From: Paraburkholderia fungorum
GTDB taxonomy: Bacteria; Pseudomonadota; Gammaproteobacteria; Burkholderiales; Burkholderiaceae
Length of the DNA stretch: 64,000 nt
Assembly: GCF_902833645.1 (NCBI RefSeq)
Contig: NZ_CADFGE010000001.1
Span: 1,178,001-1,242,000 of the forward strand
Direction: 5' to 3'
A model generated the notes under the pieces. It did not search any database. It had not been told where the DNA came from and was given only the letters and a program-made list of their open reading frames with translations. The translations under genes were made by a program, and so were the position numbers. Positions 46,487-55,897 of the stretch are shown here, one piece after another (the first letter of the stretch is position 1; every line of letters starts with the position of its first letter).

Positions 46487-47491
46487 TCAGTGCACGCGCT
46501 TGCTGCGGCGGTACTGATCGAACAGCACCGCGAGCAGCAGAATCCCGCCGCGAATCAGGTATTGATAGAAGGTCGGCACATTCATCAGGCTCATGGCGTC
46601 CTGCACGGAGCCCATGATCAGCACGCCGACCAGCACACCGGAAATCGTCGCGACGCCGCCCGTTAGCGAAACGCCACCGAGCACGCACGCGGAGATCACG
46701 CCAAGTTCGAGACCGACCGATGTTTTCGGGTCGCCGAGACTCATGCGCGATGCCAGCATCACGCCTGCAAAACCCGTTACGAGGCCCTGCAATACGAATA
46801 CTGTGATCTTGATTCGGGTGACCGGCAAGCCCGCGAGCAGAGCCGCCTCGCTATTGCCGCCGACGGCCAGCACGTTCTTGCCGAACACGGTTTTCTTCAG
46901 GAGAAAACCGAACAGCACGAAGCCGACGATGTTGCTCCAGATCGGATACGAAATGCCGAGGAACGCGCCGCCGCCGAGGTCGAAGAAACGCTCCTCCGAG
47001 ATCATCACCGCGTCGCCGTTCGACGTGATGTAGGCGAGGCCGCGCACGACCTCCATCATCGCGAGCGTGACGATCAGCGAGTTGATCTTGTAGCGCGCGA
47101 CCAGCACGCCGTTGACCAATCCGACCGCGCCACCCGCGAGCACACCGGCGGCGATACCGAGCGTCACGCTATGGGTCGCGGTGATCAAGGTGGACGCCAC
47201 CACGCCGGCAAACGCAACGATCGACGCCACCGACAGATCCACTTCGCCGAGCGCGAGCACGAACATCATCGTCACGGAGATCGAGCCGATCAGCGTGACG
47301 GAAAGCAGCAGCCCCTGGATGTTTCGCGAGCTTAAAAAGTCCGGCACGGTGAACGACAATACCGCGAACAGGATGACGAACACCATCACGATGCCGGACT
47401 TGTTGATCAGGTCCCAGGTGCGTGCGGCGCGCGCGCTCAAGCCCGACGAAGCGACGGCTGGAGTAGGGGAGTCGGTTGAGGGTGTGTGCAT
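46487..47491 (-). CDS. araH: Arabinose-type ABC transporter permease
   Basis: A 334-aa inner-membrane permease of the ribose/arabinose family with 8-10 hydrophobic helices. Hallmarks are GEVDLSVASIVAFAGVVAS, GLVNGVLVARYKINSLIVTLAMM and FGKNVLAVGGNSEAALLAG, with the coupling-loop region SLTGGVATISGVLVGVLIMG. It forms the membrane channel with AraG and receives sugar from AraF. It sits 90 bp after araG and 38 bp before the dehydratase gene on the same strand. Confidence 0.9.
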   Translation of the reverse strand: MHTPSTDSPTPAVASSGLSARAARTWDLINKSGIVMVFVILFAVLSFTVPDFLSSRNIQGLLLSVTLIGSISVTMMFVLALGEVDLSVASIVAFAGVVASTLITATHSVTLGIAAGVLAGGAVGLVNGVLVARYKINSLIVTLAMMEVVRGLAYITSNGDAVMISEERFFDLGGGAFLGISYPIWSNIVGFVLFGFLLKKTVFGKNVLAVGGNSEAALLAGLPVTRIKITVFVLQGLVTGFAGVMLASRMSLGDPKTSVGLELGVISACVLGGVSLTGGVATISGVLVGVLIMGSVQDAMSLMNVPTFYQYLIRGGILLLAVLFDQYRRSKRVH

Positions 47492-47530
47492 AGTGTCTAT
47501 TCCGTTTTCAATGGCGCAATCCGGTTCGGT

Positions 47531-47554
47531 TGCCTTGGGTTGCCTTGGGTTGCC
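47531..47554 (-). repeat. Short tandem repeat between araG and araH
   Basis: The 10-mer TGCCTTGGGT is present twice in full (47531-47550) plus four more bases. It lies in the araG-araH spacer, so changes in copy number would alter the distance to the araH ribosome site. Confidence 0.6.
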
Positions 47555-47581
47555 ATCCGTAGCCCGATACGCGTGGCGTTC

Positions 47582-49132
47582 CTAACGAGGCAGCGCGAGC
47601 TTGATCAGCGCATCGGGTGTGGCCTGCGCTTTCGGCAGGTTGCCGACGATGCAGCCTTCCTTCATCACGATCACGCGATCCGCCACACCGATCACTTCGG
47701 CCAGATCGCTCGACACAACGATGACCGTGCGGCCGGCCTCGGCGAGTCCGTACAACAGCCCGTATATTTCGCTGCGCGCGCCGACGTCGATACCGCGCGT
47801 GGGTTCGTCCATCAGGAACACGTCGATCTCTTCGGCGAGCCAACGCGACAGAATCACCTTCTGCTGATTGCCGCCGGAGAGGGTGCCAATCGGTGTTTCG
47901 CCGTTACGCGTTTTGATCGAAAGCTTGCCGATAAACTCTTTCGCGGTTTGCGCTTCCTTGCGGCCGTTGAGCACGTTGAAGCGGCTGAAGTGGCGGCGGC
48001 AACTGATATTGAGGTTGTCCGATACCGAGGCAATCGAAACGATGCCTTCCTGCTTGCGATCTTCCGGACACAGCGCGACGCCCGCACGCACCGCATCGCG
48101 CGGCGTGGCGAAGCGCACGCGCCGGCCTTTGAGCGCAATCTCGCCGGCCTCCGGTTTCACGGCCCCGCAGATAAGCTTCATCAACTCGGAACGTCCCGCA
48201 CCGACCAGCCCGAAGAACCCGAGGATTTCGCCTTTACGTGCGCTAAACGAAGCCGGTTCGCGCAGGCCACGTCCCATCAATTCCCTGACCTCGAGTTGCA
48301 CACCGCCGAGTTCGCGTGAGCGATAGCCGTACACGTCGGCGATCGAGCGGCCCACCATGCAACTGATCAGGCGATCGCGATCGAGTCCTGCGCCGGCTTC
48401 GAACGTATCGATGCGGCGGCCATCGCGAAACACCGTCACGCGATCGCACAGTTCGTAGACTTCGTCCATCCGATGCGTGACGTAGATAATCGCGCGGCCC
48501 TCAGCCTTCAATGCGCGAATAATCCGGAACAGCTGCGTGGTTTCGCGCGACGACAACGAACTCGTCGGTTCGTCGAACGCGATCACGCGTGCATCGCGCA
48601 TCAGCGCTTTACCGATCTCGATCATCTGGCGCTGACCGATCGAGAGATTTTTCACCTGCTGCGCAGGGCCGATCTTTTCGCCGAGTCGTTCCAGTTCGCG
48701 CACTGCGCGTGCAAGCAGCGCTTTTTCATCAAGCACGCCGAAGCGGTTGGGCAGCGCACCGAGCATCAGGTTTTCCGCCACCGTCAACTCCGGCACCAGA
48801 TGCAGTTCCTGGTAGATGATCGCAACGCCCGCCGCGATGGCCGCTTTCGTGGTGACGAACTGCTGCTCGACGCCATCGAGCGACAAGCTGCCCGCCGCCG
48901 GCTGATTCACGCCGGACAGCACTTTGAGCAGCGTCGATTTGCCGGCGCCGTTTTCGCCCATCAAGCCGTGTACTTCGCCGCGCCGTACGTCGAGCGACAC
49001 CTGGTCGAGCGCGAGCACGCCGGGAAAGCGCACGGTGATGCCGTCGAGCCGCAGATACGGGTCAGCCGACGTAAGCGCAGGTGAGTGCGCCTCTGCGGGC
49101 AGCGCCGTTTCGCCAATATGAGAAACCGTCAT
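47582..49132 (-). CDS. araG: Arabinose-type ABC transporter ATP-binding protein
   Basis: A 516-aa protein with two fused ABC domains, as in AraG, RbsA and XylG. The first Walker A is [16 protein letters not shown] with signature [15 protein letters not shown] and Walker [12 protein letters not shown]. The second domain has a degenerate Walker A ([16 protein letters not shown]) and signature [15 protein letters not shown]. It powers sugar import through AraH. It lies 103 bp downstream of araF. Confidence 0.92.
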   Translation of the reverse strand: MTVSHIGETALPAEAHSPALTSADPYLRLDGITVRFPGVLALDQVSLDVRRGEVHGLMGENGAGKSTLLKVLSGVNQPAAGSLSLDGVEQQFVTTKAAIAAGVAIIYQELHLVPELTVAENLMLGALPNRFGVLDEKALLARAVRELERLGEKIGPAQQVKNLSIGQRQMIEIGKALMRDARVIAFDEPTSSLSSRETTQLFRIIRALKAEGRAIIYVTHRMDEVYELCDRVTVFRDGRRIDTFEAGAGLDRDRLISCMVGRSIADVYGYRSRELGGVQLEVRELMGRGLREPASFSARKGEILGFFGLVGAGRSELMKLICGAVKPEAGEIALKGRRVRFATPRDAVRAGVALCPEDRKQEGIVSIASVSDNLNISCRRHFSRFNVLNGRKEAQTAKEFIGKLSIKTRNGETPIGTLSGGNQQKVILSRWLAEEIDVFLMDEPTRGIDVGARSEIYGLLYGLAEAGRTVIVVSSDLAEVIGVADRVIVMKEGCIVGNLPKAQATPDALIKLALPR

Positions 49133-49235
49133 CGAAAAGCCTCTAGCGGGGTGGACCAGCTACGCGGGCCGCTGTCGCGTCAGTGTTAGCGTCGACGTGA
49201 AAAAGAAGCCCGCTTCGCGCAAACTCGACTACAGG

Positions 49236-50240
49236 TTAAATACCGAGTTCTTTACGCACGTCCTGCCAGTTGCTGCGCACCATCAGCTTGCCGGTGGTTT
49301 GCGTATCGGCCGGCGGCTGCTTGCCGTCCTTGATCCACTCGACGAGGTTTTCCGTGCTCTCCTTGCCGTGCATCGTCGAGCTCACGGCGATCGTGCCGTA
49401 GAAGCCCGTCGGTTCCTTCTTCTGGAACTCGGCGAATGCTTCGCCCGCACCGTTGATGCCGACGCCGATCACATCGGCCGCCGGAATGTGCAGTTGTTCG
49501 GTCGCACGAACGCCGCCCAGCACGCTTTCCTCATTGAGCGCGAAGATCACCCACTTCTTGATGTTCGGATGCTGCGCGAGCACCGGCGACGATGCGTTGA
49601 AACCGCCTTCGTCGTCGGTGGTCTTCTGCGGCGCGTCGAAGATGTTTTCCTTCTTGAAGCCGCCGGCCAACAACGTTTCCGTCGCGCCGTCGGTGCGCAG
49701 TTTGGCGGTCGGCAGTTCGTAGTTCGTGATGCGCAGCGCGCCGACCTCTTCCGGCTTCCAGCCGCGGCGCTTCATCTCTTCGGAGATCGCCGTGCCGACC
49801 TGATTGCCGATCTTGAACGCCGACATGCCCAGGTGCGGCACATTCGGCAGCGGCTTGCCGGTGGAGTCGACCAGTTGATCGTCGACGGTGACGAACTTCA
49901 TGTTGTAGCGCTTCGCACGCGCCTGAATCGCCGGTCCGAGCCGCACGTCGGGCGCGCAGATCACGAAACCTTTGGCGCCTTGTGCGCCGAGATTGTCGAT
50001 GGCAGCGAGCACTTTCTCGCCGTCCGGCGTGCCGATGTTGACCACAGAGAAGCCGTCCTTCTGACCAAGCGCGGTGGCAGCCTTCTGTTCATTGATGAAC
50101 CAGGCCTGCTCCGGCATCTTCACGAGGAAGCCGACTTTGAGCGGTTGATCGGCGTGCGCGGAGAATTGTGCGGCAAAGGGTGCGGCGAGGGCCGCGGCGG
50201 CGATCGCGGATAGCGTCAAACGGCGAAGCTTGCTGGTCAT
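49236..50240 (-). CDS. araF: L-arabinose-type periplasmic binding protein
   Basis: A 334-aa exported protein with a signal peptide ending near AQFSAHA. The mature sequence tracks E. coli AraF closely: LKVGFLVKMPEQAWF, NIGTPDGEKVLAAIDNLGAQGAKGFVIC, VTVDDQLVDSTGKPLPNVP, KKWVIFALNEESVLGGVRATE and VIGVGINGAGEAFAEF. This gives the transporter its arabinose assignment. A galactose/fucose-type ligand remains possible. A GGAGACAGG ribosome site precedes the start. Confidence 0.92.
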   Translation of the reverse strand: MTSKLRRLTLSAIAAAALAAPFAAQFSAHADQPLKVGFLVKMPEQAWFINEQKAATALGQKDGFSVVNIGTPDGEKVLAAIDNLGAQGAKGFVICAPDVRLGPAIQARAKRYNMKFVTVDDQLVDSTGKPLPNVPHLGMSAFKIGNQVGTAISEEMKRRGWKPEEVGALRITNYELPTAKLRTDGATETLLAGGFKKENIFDAPQKTTDDEGGFNASSPVLAQHPNIKKWVIFALNEESVLGGVRATEQLHIPAADVIGVGINGAGEAFAEFQKKEPTGFYGTIAVSSTMHGKESTENLVEWIKDGKQPPADTQTTGKLMVRSNWQDVRKELGI

Positions 50241-50425
50241 ACCTGTCTCCTGAGGTTGAAAAGCTGCATTGATTTCGTTTATTTGCAGCGAGGGTGCACG
50301 GCGGCGTCAGCCGGAACGTGGATAAGGGTTCGGGTGAAGCGCGCAATGCGTGGCCGTGGCCGCCGTGCGGCAAGTCGTGCATCGAGAGATGGATTGACCC
50401 GTGGTCCGAGTTGCTCTCATGGCCA

Positions 50426-51883
50426 TCAACTCGCAACGTAGGCCGTTTTCACGGCCGTCCAGAACGCTGCATCGGTGACGCCGTAGGCCGACGCCTTGCG
50501 ACCCCCACCAGGCGCGTGATGCTCAACGACGGTGGTCGGCAGATTGATCGTGACGAGGCCGCACTGCGCGTGACGGCGGAAATGCCGCGCGCGGCTCAGC
50601 GAGCGCGTGCAGATGCCGGCGCATAACCCGTAGGCGGTGTCGTTCGCGAGATGCAGGGCGTGGTCGTAATCGTCGGCGTTCAGCACCACGGCAAGCGGGC
50701 CGAAAAGCTCTTCTCGCGCGATGCGGTGTTCCGGTTCGCCGGCGAACAGCGCCGGTTCGAAAAAGTAACCTCGGGTCGTGCGTTCAGCGCGTTCGAGTTG
50801 ACGGCCGCCGCACAGCAATTCCGCGCCTTCCTGCTGACCGATCCGCACGTAGTCGAGATTGCGCTCCAACTGCGCGGCGTTGGCGAGCGGACCGATATCC
50901 GTACCGTGCTTCAGTGCGTGATCGACGCTGAGTTTTGCGAGCCTCGTCTGCAACGCGTCGACGAACGGCTCGAACACCGCGCGTTCGACGATCAGCCGCG
51001 ACGCGGCTGTGCTGCGTTGGCCGGCGCAGCCGTAGGCGCCGCTGAGCGCTGCGTCGACAGCGCCGTCGAGATCGGCATCGGCGAGCACCACGAACGGATT
51101 CTTGCCGCCCATTTCCAGTTGCACGCGCGCCTGTCTCGCCGCTGCAACCTGTAGGACACGCGTGCCGGTTTCCGCCGAACCGGTAAAGCTGATCGCCGCC
51201 ACCAGCGGATGCGCGGCGATCCGCGCGCCGACCTGCCGCCCGCTGCCCATCACCAGGTTGAATACCCCGGCCGGCAAGCCGGCCCGGCTCACGATCGATG
51301 CCAGCGCCGCCGCGCAAGCCGGCACGGATTCGGCCGGTTTGAAGACCACGCAATTGCCATAGGCGAGGGCGGCGCCGATCTTCGCGGCGGCAATCGCGAG
51401 CGGCGCGCTCCACGGCGCGATGATGCCGACCACGCCAAGCGGTTCACGCGTCACGTCGATTTCGACACCGGTGCGTGCCGATACCCCTGATTCAGCGGAC
51501 ACGCGAAGGGCTTCGGCGGCGAAGAACCTGAAGATCTGGCCGGCTCGCGTGGCTTCGGCCAGCGCTTCCGGCAGCGTCTGGCCGACTTCGCGCGCGAGCA
51601 GCCGGCCCAGTTCGTCACGGCGCGCCAGCATCTCGCTGCCGATCGCATCGAGCGCGTCCGCGCGGCGCTGTGCCGAACCCAGCGACCATTCGCGGAACGC
51701 CGCGCTGGCTGCTTCGATCGCGGTATCGGTCTGCCTCGCGTCGGCCCGCACGTACTCACCGACCGGCTCGTCAAGATCCGACGGATTGAGCGACACGCCC
51801 GTGGTCGCGCCCGTCTCCCAGCCGCCATTGATGTAATGGCGGAACGGACTGGCAACAAGCGGGACGAGCGGATCGCGATTCAT
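50426..51883 (-). CDS. Aldehyde dehydrogenase, probably 2-ketoglutarate semialdehyde dehydrogenase
   Basis: A 485-aa NAD(P)-dependent aldehyde dehydrogenase. Landmarks are NCVVFKPAESVP, AAISFTGSAETGTRVLQVAA (cofactor loop), LEMGGKNPFVVLADADLD with the general-base Glu, and GCAGQRSTAASRLIVE with the catalytic Cys, then EELFGPLAVVLNADDYD. As the first gene of the araF-araG-araH-dehydratase operon it likely oxidises 2-ketoglutarate semialdehyde, the last step of the non-phosphorylative pentose route. Arabinose dehydrogenase, lactonase and the second dehydratase are not in this window. Confidence 0.88.
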   Translation of the reverse strand: MNRDPLVPLVASPFRHYINGGWETGATTGVSLNPSDLDEPVGEYVRADARQTDTAIEAASAAFREWSLGSAQRRADALDAIGSEMLARRDELGRLLAREVGQTLPEALAEATRAGQIFRFFAAEALRVSAESGVSARTGVEIDVTREPLGVVGIIAPWSAPLAIAAAKIGAALAYGNCVVFKPAESVPACAAALASIVSRAGLPAGVFNLVMGSGRQVGARIAAHPLVAAISFTGSAETGTRVLQVAAARQARVQLEMGGKNPFVVLADADLDGAVDAALSGAYGCAGQRSTAASRLIVERAVFEPFVDALQTRLAKLSVDHALKHGTDIGPLANAAQLERNLDYVRIGQQEGAELLCGGRQLERAERTTRGYFFEPALFAGEPEHRIAREELFGPLAVVLNADDYDHALHLANDTAYGLCAGICTRSLSRARHFRRHAQCGLVTINLPTTVVEHHAPGGGRKASAYGVTDAAFWTAVKTAYVAS

Positions 51884-51988
51884 CGACGGGAAGGCATTAC
51901 CTAAGGAAAACTTGTGAGGACGCTCACAAAGTCCACGAATGGTATGAGCCGTCCCAATAACTTTCCAATCCCTTTTTCGGCCATCCCG

Positions 51989-52004
51989 ATATCAATTTCG
52001 ATAT
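51989..52004. promoter_or_regulatory. LysR-type regulator box
   Basis: ATATC-AATTTC-GATAT is an inverted repeat of the T-N11-A class, in the divergent region between the aldehyde dehydrogenase operon and the LysR gene. It is the likely binding site for that regulator. Confidence 0.55.
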
Positions 52005-52073
52005 GGCATCATGGAGGCTTCACGACGGCAAATCGTCCAACAGACGGCCTCAGGCCGCATAGGGAGACAGGCC

Positions 52074-53054
52074 ATGACGACTCGTAGCTACTCGAACTGG
52101 TTCGTGCGGGCGCGCCTCAAGACACGGCAGTTGCTGCTGCTTGCGGCAATGGAAGAGGAGGGCAACGTCCGGCGCGCCGCCGACGTGCTCGGCATGACCC
52201 AGCCCGCCGCGTCGCGGCTCCTGAAAGAGCTCGAGGACATGCTGGAGGTAAGTCTGTTCGACCGTACGCCGCACGGCATGCACGCCACGCTGTACGGCGA
52301 GGTGATGATCCGTCACGCGCGCATGGTGCTCTCGAATCTCAGCCACGCGCATGACGAAATCTCCGCACTACGCGCCGGTCTGGCCGGCCAGGTGCGGATC
52401 GGCGTAATCGCCGCAGCCGCCGCGACAATGGTGCCGCGCGCCATCGCGAGCGTGAAAGAACGCTATCCCCAGTTGCAGATCTGGGCGGAAGTGGAAACCT
52501 CGGACGTGATGCTGCCGAGACTTGCCGAGGGCGAACTGGACATCATGATCGGCCGGGTATTGGAGCGGCAAAATCAGCTCAAGGCGGAAATCCGCTACGA
52601 ACCGCTCGCCGACGAGCCGCTATGTGTGGTGGCGCGTCCCGGCCATCCTCTCGAAAATGAAACAGGTTTGACACTGCGCGGAATCGTCAATGCGAGCTGG
52701 GTTTTGCACCCGCCGGGCAGTGTGCTGCGCCATCGCTTTGATCTGATGTTTTCGCAGATTGGACTGAATCCGCCCCAAAACGTAGTCAATACCAACAATT
52801 TTCTGGCAATTTCGAGCTTATTGCTTCAAAGCGACATGTTGGCGGTTTTACCCGACGAAGTGGCGCGCCAGTACCAACAGTACGGTGTTCTCAAGCGTAT
52901 ACCGCTCGATTTACCGTGCAGAATGGATACATTCGGTATCATCACGCGCCAGTCGCACCTGCTTTCGCCGGCGGCCTCCATCGTGCTCGAAGCCTTGCGG
53001 GAAGCCGCAGGCGAGGTGTACGGCAGCAGCTTCGAACCGGCAGTGGCGCGATAA
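52074..53054 (+). CDS. LysR-family regulator of the arabinose-type operon
   Basis: A 326-aa LysR regulator starting at 52074 with AGGGAGA upstream. The N-terminal winged helix reads LKTRQLLLLAAMEEEGNVRRAADVLGMTQPAASRLLKELEDML. The effector-binding domain (about 95-300) starts with LAGQVRIGVIAAAAATMVP. Its type resembles GbpR, which controls sugar-binding protein genes in rhizobia and Azospirillum. It is divergent from the operon at 44715-51883, so I infer that it controls that operon in response to a pentose or its product. Confidence 0.85.
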   Translation: MTTRSYSNWFVRARLKTRQLLLLAAMEEEGNVRRAADVLGMTQPAASRLLKELEDMLEVSLFDRTPHGMHATLYGEVMIRHARMVLSNLSHAHDEISALRAGLAGQVRIGVIAAAAATMVPRAIASVKERYPQLQIWAEVETSDVMLPRLAEGELDIMIGRVLERQNQLKAEIRYEPLADEPLCVVARPGHPLENETGLTLRGIVNASWVLHPPGSVLRHRFDLMFSQIGLNPPQNVVNTNNFLAISSLLLQSDMLAVLPDEVARQYQQYGVLKRIPLDLPCRMDTFGIITRQSHLLSPAASIVLEALREAAGEVYGSSFEPAVAR

Positions 53055-53211
53055 ATGCTTCTCCCGTTGCAATAGTCGCAAATGCAGCCGGCTTTCGGCT
53101 CGGGAGGAACACGCGATGTACACCAAACACCGAACACGGCAACGCGCCGTCGACGATTCTTTTTCTGTTCGCTCCGGCTCCGGTGGGGCGAGCGCCTGGT
53201 TTAGCAACGGC

Positions 53212-53766
53212 ATGGCTCTCAAATCGACGATTTACAAGGCAGAACTCCAGATCGCCAACATGGACCGGCACTACTACGCCGACCATGCGCTGACGATCGC
53301 CCGTCATCCCTCCGAAACCGACGAACGGATGATGGTGCGCGTCGCCGCATTTGCGCTATTCGCGCAGGAACGGCTCGAATTCTGTAAAGGTTTGTCGGAT
53401 GTCGACGAACCGGACCTCTGGCAAAAAGACCTGACGGGCGCGATCGAAACCTGGATCGAAGTCGGCCAACCGGACGAACGGCGCATTGCGAAGGCAAGCG
53501 GCCGCTCGAACGAAGTGATCGTGATCGCTTATGGCGGCCGCACCTCGGACATCTGGTGGCAAGGAGTGCGCAGCAAGGTCGAACGCATGCGCAATGTGAC
53601 GGTCTGGACGCTTGGCGAAGACGTTGCCGCCGCGTTGGGCTCGCTCGCCGAACGGACCATGCGTCTGCAATGTACGGTGCAGGATGGCGAAGCGTGGCTC
53701 GGCAGCGCCGACGCCGATGCGGTGAAGATCGAATGGACGGTGTTGAAAGCGCCTGCCAACGTCTGA
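53212..53766 (+). CDS. yaeQ: YaeQ-family protein
   Basis: A 184-aa YaeQ-like protein: MALKSTIYKAELQIANMDR, ADHALTIARHPSETDERMMVR, CKGLSDVDEPDLWQKD and IEVGQPDERRIAKASGRS. The fold is related to PD-(D/E)XK nucleases, and E. coli YaeQ has been linked to compensation for RfaH loss; the molecular role is uncertain. The start at 53212 is the family start, though the open frame extends far upstream in the shadow of the LysR gene. Confidence 0.93.
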   Translation: MALKSTIYKAELQIANMDRHYYADHALTIARHPSETDERMMVRVAAFALFAQERLEFCKGLSDVDEPDLWQKDLTGAIETWIEVGQPDERRIAKASGRSNEVIVIAYGGRTSDIWWQGVRSKVERMRNVTVWTLGEDVAAALGSLAERTMRLQCTVQDGEAWLGSADADAVKIEWTVLKAPANV

Positions 53767-53889
53767 TGACGCGGTAAGCGCTGGCTACCGCCGACCGCGC
53801 ATGCCGCACTAACTTCGTCTATGGCTGCGCACGCCTGAATCGTTTGACAGCCGTCGGTCGCACCGGCCGGAACGTGGCGGCTACGCCCG

Positions 53890-54315
53890 TCATAGAGACG
53901 TCGCACGTGCTGCTTCGGGCGGCCCTTTGAGTTCGACCATATTGCCTTCCGGGTCGAATAGATACAGCGACTGACCAAACCCATCGGCGCCGTAACGCAA
54001 AGCCGCTTCGCCAGGCCGCGCGCCGTGTTCGGCCAGATGCGCCGTAAGCGCTTCGGCGTCGAACGGTTCGACACGCAAACACACGTGGTCCATATTCCGC
54101 CCCGCGCCCGGCACCCCATTCTCGGGATGATCGAGCTTCGCGCCAACCTTTAACAGATCGATCAGCGAACGGCCCGCACGTAATTGCGTCAGGCCCAGAT
54201 CGGGCTGCTCCTTCTCGATGCTGCAACCAAGCACTTCGCAATAAAAACGCGTCATCTCCGGAACATTCGACGCCCGAATGACGATGTGATCGATCTCGCG
54301 GATATGGATTTTCAT
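53890..54315 (-). CDS. VOC-superfamily (glyoxalase-like) protein
   Basis: A 141-aa vicinal-oxygen-chelate protein: REIDHIVIRASNVPEMTRFYCEVLGC, then NMDHVCLRVEPFDAEALTAHL and LYLFDPEGNMVELKGP. The paired beta-alpha-beta modules carry the His and Glu metal ligands of the family. The substrate is unknown; related proteins include glyoxalases, dioxygenases and fosfomycin-resistance enzymes. It is a single gene on the minus strand. Confidence 0.88.
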   Translation of the reverse strand: MKIHIREIDHIVIRASNVPEMTRFYCEVLGCSIEKEQPDLGLTQLRAGRSLIDLLKVGAKLDHPENGVPGAGRNMDHVCLRVEPFDAEALTAHLAEHGARPGEAALRYGADGFGQSLYLFDPEGNMVELKGPPEAARATSL

Positions 54316-54436
54316 GTCGAATGCCCCTTGGCCGGGTCGCAGAACGGGTGAACAGCCATCAGTGTAGGAGATAGCAGGGGGCAGCGAGAACGGGCGATGA
54401 GCCGTGCGCGAGGGTCAGATCAGAAAACATCAGACG

Positions 54437-54500
54437 AAAAAAAGCCCGCTCTATGTGGAGCGGGCTGAATCCATATCAGGAGGAGACATGGAGGAGACAG
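54437..54500 (-). ncRNA. Candidate anti-Shine-Dalgarno small RNA
   Basis: A complete transcription unit of about 63 nt with no protein on this strand. It starts near 54499 with two tandem copies of TGTCTCCTCC (54499-54490 and 54488-54479). It ends with the stem AGCCCGCTC-CACATA-GAGCGGGCT (54466-54443) and seven T. CUCCUCC is complementary to strong ribosome sites (GGAGGAG), so the RNA could block translation start of many mRNAs. It lies between the VOC gene and ada, separate from both. Confidence 0.65.
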
Positions 54501-54505
54501 GTACT

Positions 54506-54534
54506 AATATACACATGGGGTTGGTGCGACGCAA
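54506..54534 (-). promoter_or_regulatory. Promoter of the candidate small RNA
   Basis: On the minus strand, -35 TTGCGT (54534-54529), 17-bp spacer, -10 TATATT (54511-54506). The expected start point is six to eight bases downstream, right at the first TGTCTCCTCC. Confidence 0.6.
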
Positions 54535-54712
54535 TAACTTTTTAAGGGAAAACCCGATATCGTGCCAAATTGTCGCAGTTTGGGGCGAAACGAGCGCCTG
54601 GCGGGCGCCCGGAGCCTACGAGGAAGCGCAATGACAGAGCAAGAACCGGAGCGTAGTGTGTTGGCATGCGGCCTACATTGGTGAGCATCGACAGCGCTTT
54701 TTCGGGACCATC

Positions 54713-55897
54713 ATGAACCGCACCGACCGTACTTTCCATACCGAAACCGGCAGCGAAACCGCCATTCGCGACACCCACTGGACCACCGACGCCGAGCGTT
54801 GGGACGCCGTCACCCGCCGCGAGCCGCAGGCCGACGGCGCGTTCTTCTACGCCGTCAAAACGACGGGCGTGTTCTGCCGCCCGTCATGTGCATCGCGCCA
54901 GCCACGCCGCGAAAATGTCGCATTCTTCACCGACGTCGACACCGCGCGCGCCGCGGGCTATCGCGATTGCAAGCGCTGCCAGCCCGGCGGCCTGCCGCGC
55001 GAGCTGGAGATCGTCAATCGCGCGTGCGCCGCGCTGGACGCCGATCCGCAACAGCGCCTCACGCTCGCGCAATTGAGCGACGCCGTGCATGTCAGCCCAT
55101 TTCACTTGCAGCGCCTGTTCAAGCGCGTGGTGGGGGTGTCGCCGCGTCAGTACCAGGCCGCGCAGCGCGGCGCCGCGTTGCGCGATGCGCTGCAGAGCGG
55201 CTCGGACGTGACCCGCGCCACGCTCGACGCCGGCTTCGGCTCGCCATCGCGCATGTACGACAGCGCGTCGGCGGAATTGGGCATGGCGCCGTCCGCGTTC
55301 CGCCGCAAGGGTGCGGGGCTTACCGTGCGTTACGCCAGCGCACCGACCTCGCTCGGCTTCGTGCTGGTCGCTGCCACCGACAAAGGTATTTGCAAGATCG
55401 GGTTTGGCGACGATGCCGCGATACTCGCCGACGATTTACGCGGCGAATTCGCCAACGCCCAGTTGGTCGAAGATGCGGCGCGGCTCGCACCGTTCATCGC
55501 ACAGATCGATGCCTATCTGCGCGGCACGCGGCAGGACTTCGACCTGCCTCTGGATATTGCCGCCACCGCCTTCCGGCAGCGTGTGTGGGACGCATTACGC
55601 CGCATTCCCTACGGCGAGACGCGCAGCTATTCGCAGATCGCAGAAGCCGTCGGTTCACCTCGCGCCGTGCGCGCGGTGGCGAGCGCGTGTGCGACGAATC
55701 CGGTCGCGTTGGCGATTCCGTGTCATCGCGTCGTGCAAAAGGGTGGAGCGCTCGCGGGGTATCGGTGGGGGCTGCCGCGCAAGGCCGCGCTGCTCGACAA
55801 CGAAGCCCGGCACGCCGGCGACGTTTCGCCGGACAAACCTGAGCGCCGCGAACCTGCGGCCGTTACCGCCACCGCTAAACTGGACCACGCCGCGTGA
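54713..55897 (+). CDS. ada: Ada-type methylated-DNA methyltransferase and regulator
   Basis: A 394-aa bifunctional adaptive-response protein. The N-terminal zinc domain has the Cys set GVFCRPSC and RDCKRC; one Cys takes methyl groups from phosphotriesters and turns the protein into an activator. An AraC-type helix-turn-helix follows (TLAQLSDAVHVSPFHLQRLFKRVVGVSPRQY). The C-terminal O6-methylguanine methyltransferase has RIPYGETRSYSQIA and active-site PCHRVV. It starts at 54713. Its stop overlaps alkA (GTGA). Confidence 0.95.
   Translation: MNRTDRTFHTETGSETAIRDTHWTTDAERWDAVTRREPQADGAFFYAVKTTGVFCRPSCASRQPRRENVAFFTDVDTARAAGYRDCKRCQPGGLPRELEIVNRACAALDADPQQRLTLAQLSDAVHVSPFHLQRLFKRVVGVSPRQYQAAQRGAALRDALQSGSDVTRATLDAGFGSPSRMYDSASAELGMAPSAFRRKGAGLTVRYASAPTSLGFVLVAATDKGICKIGFGDDAAILADDLRGEFANAQLVEDAARLAPFIAQIDAYLRGTRQDFDLPLDIAATAFRQRVWDALRRIPYGETRSYSQIAEAVGSPRAVRAVASACATNPVALAIPCHRVVQKGGALAGYRWGLPRKAALLDNEARHAGDVSPDKPERREPAAVTATAKLDHAA

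Noticed and set aside
54489..54634. 48-aa ORF on the plus strand with AGGAGGAG before ATG
   Set aside because: The apparent ribosome site is the complement of the repeated CTCCTCC motif in the minus-strand RNA unit, which has its own promoter and terminator. The peptide has no recognisable features. It remains a fallback reading.
54660..54712. Ada box upstream of ada
   Set aside because: Only a partial AAAGCGC-like word is present on the opposite strand near 54690; too short to support.
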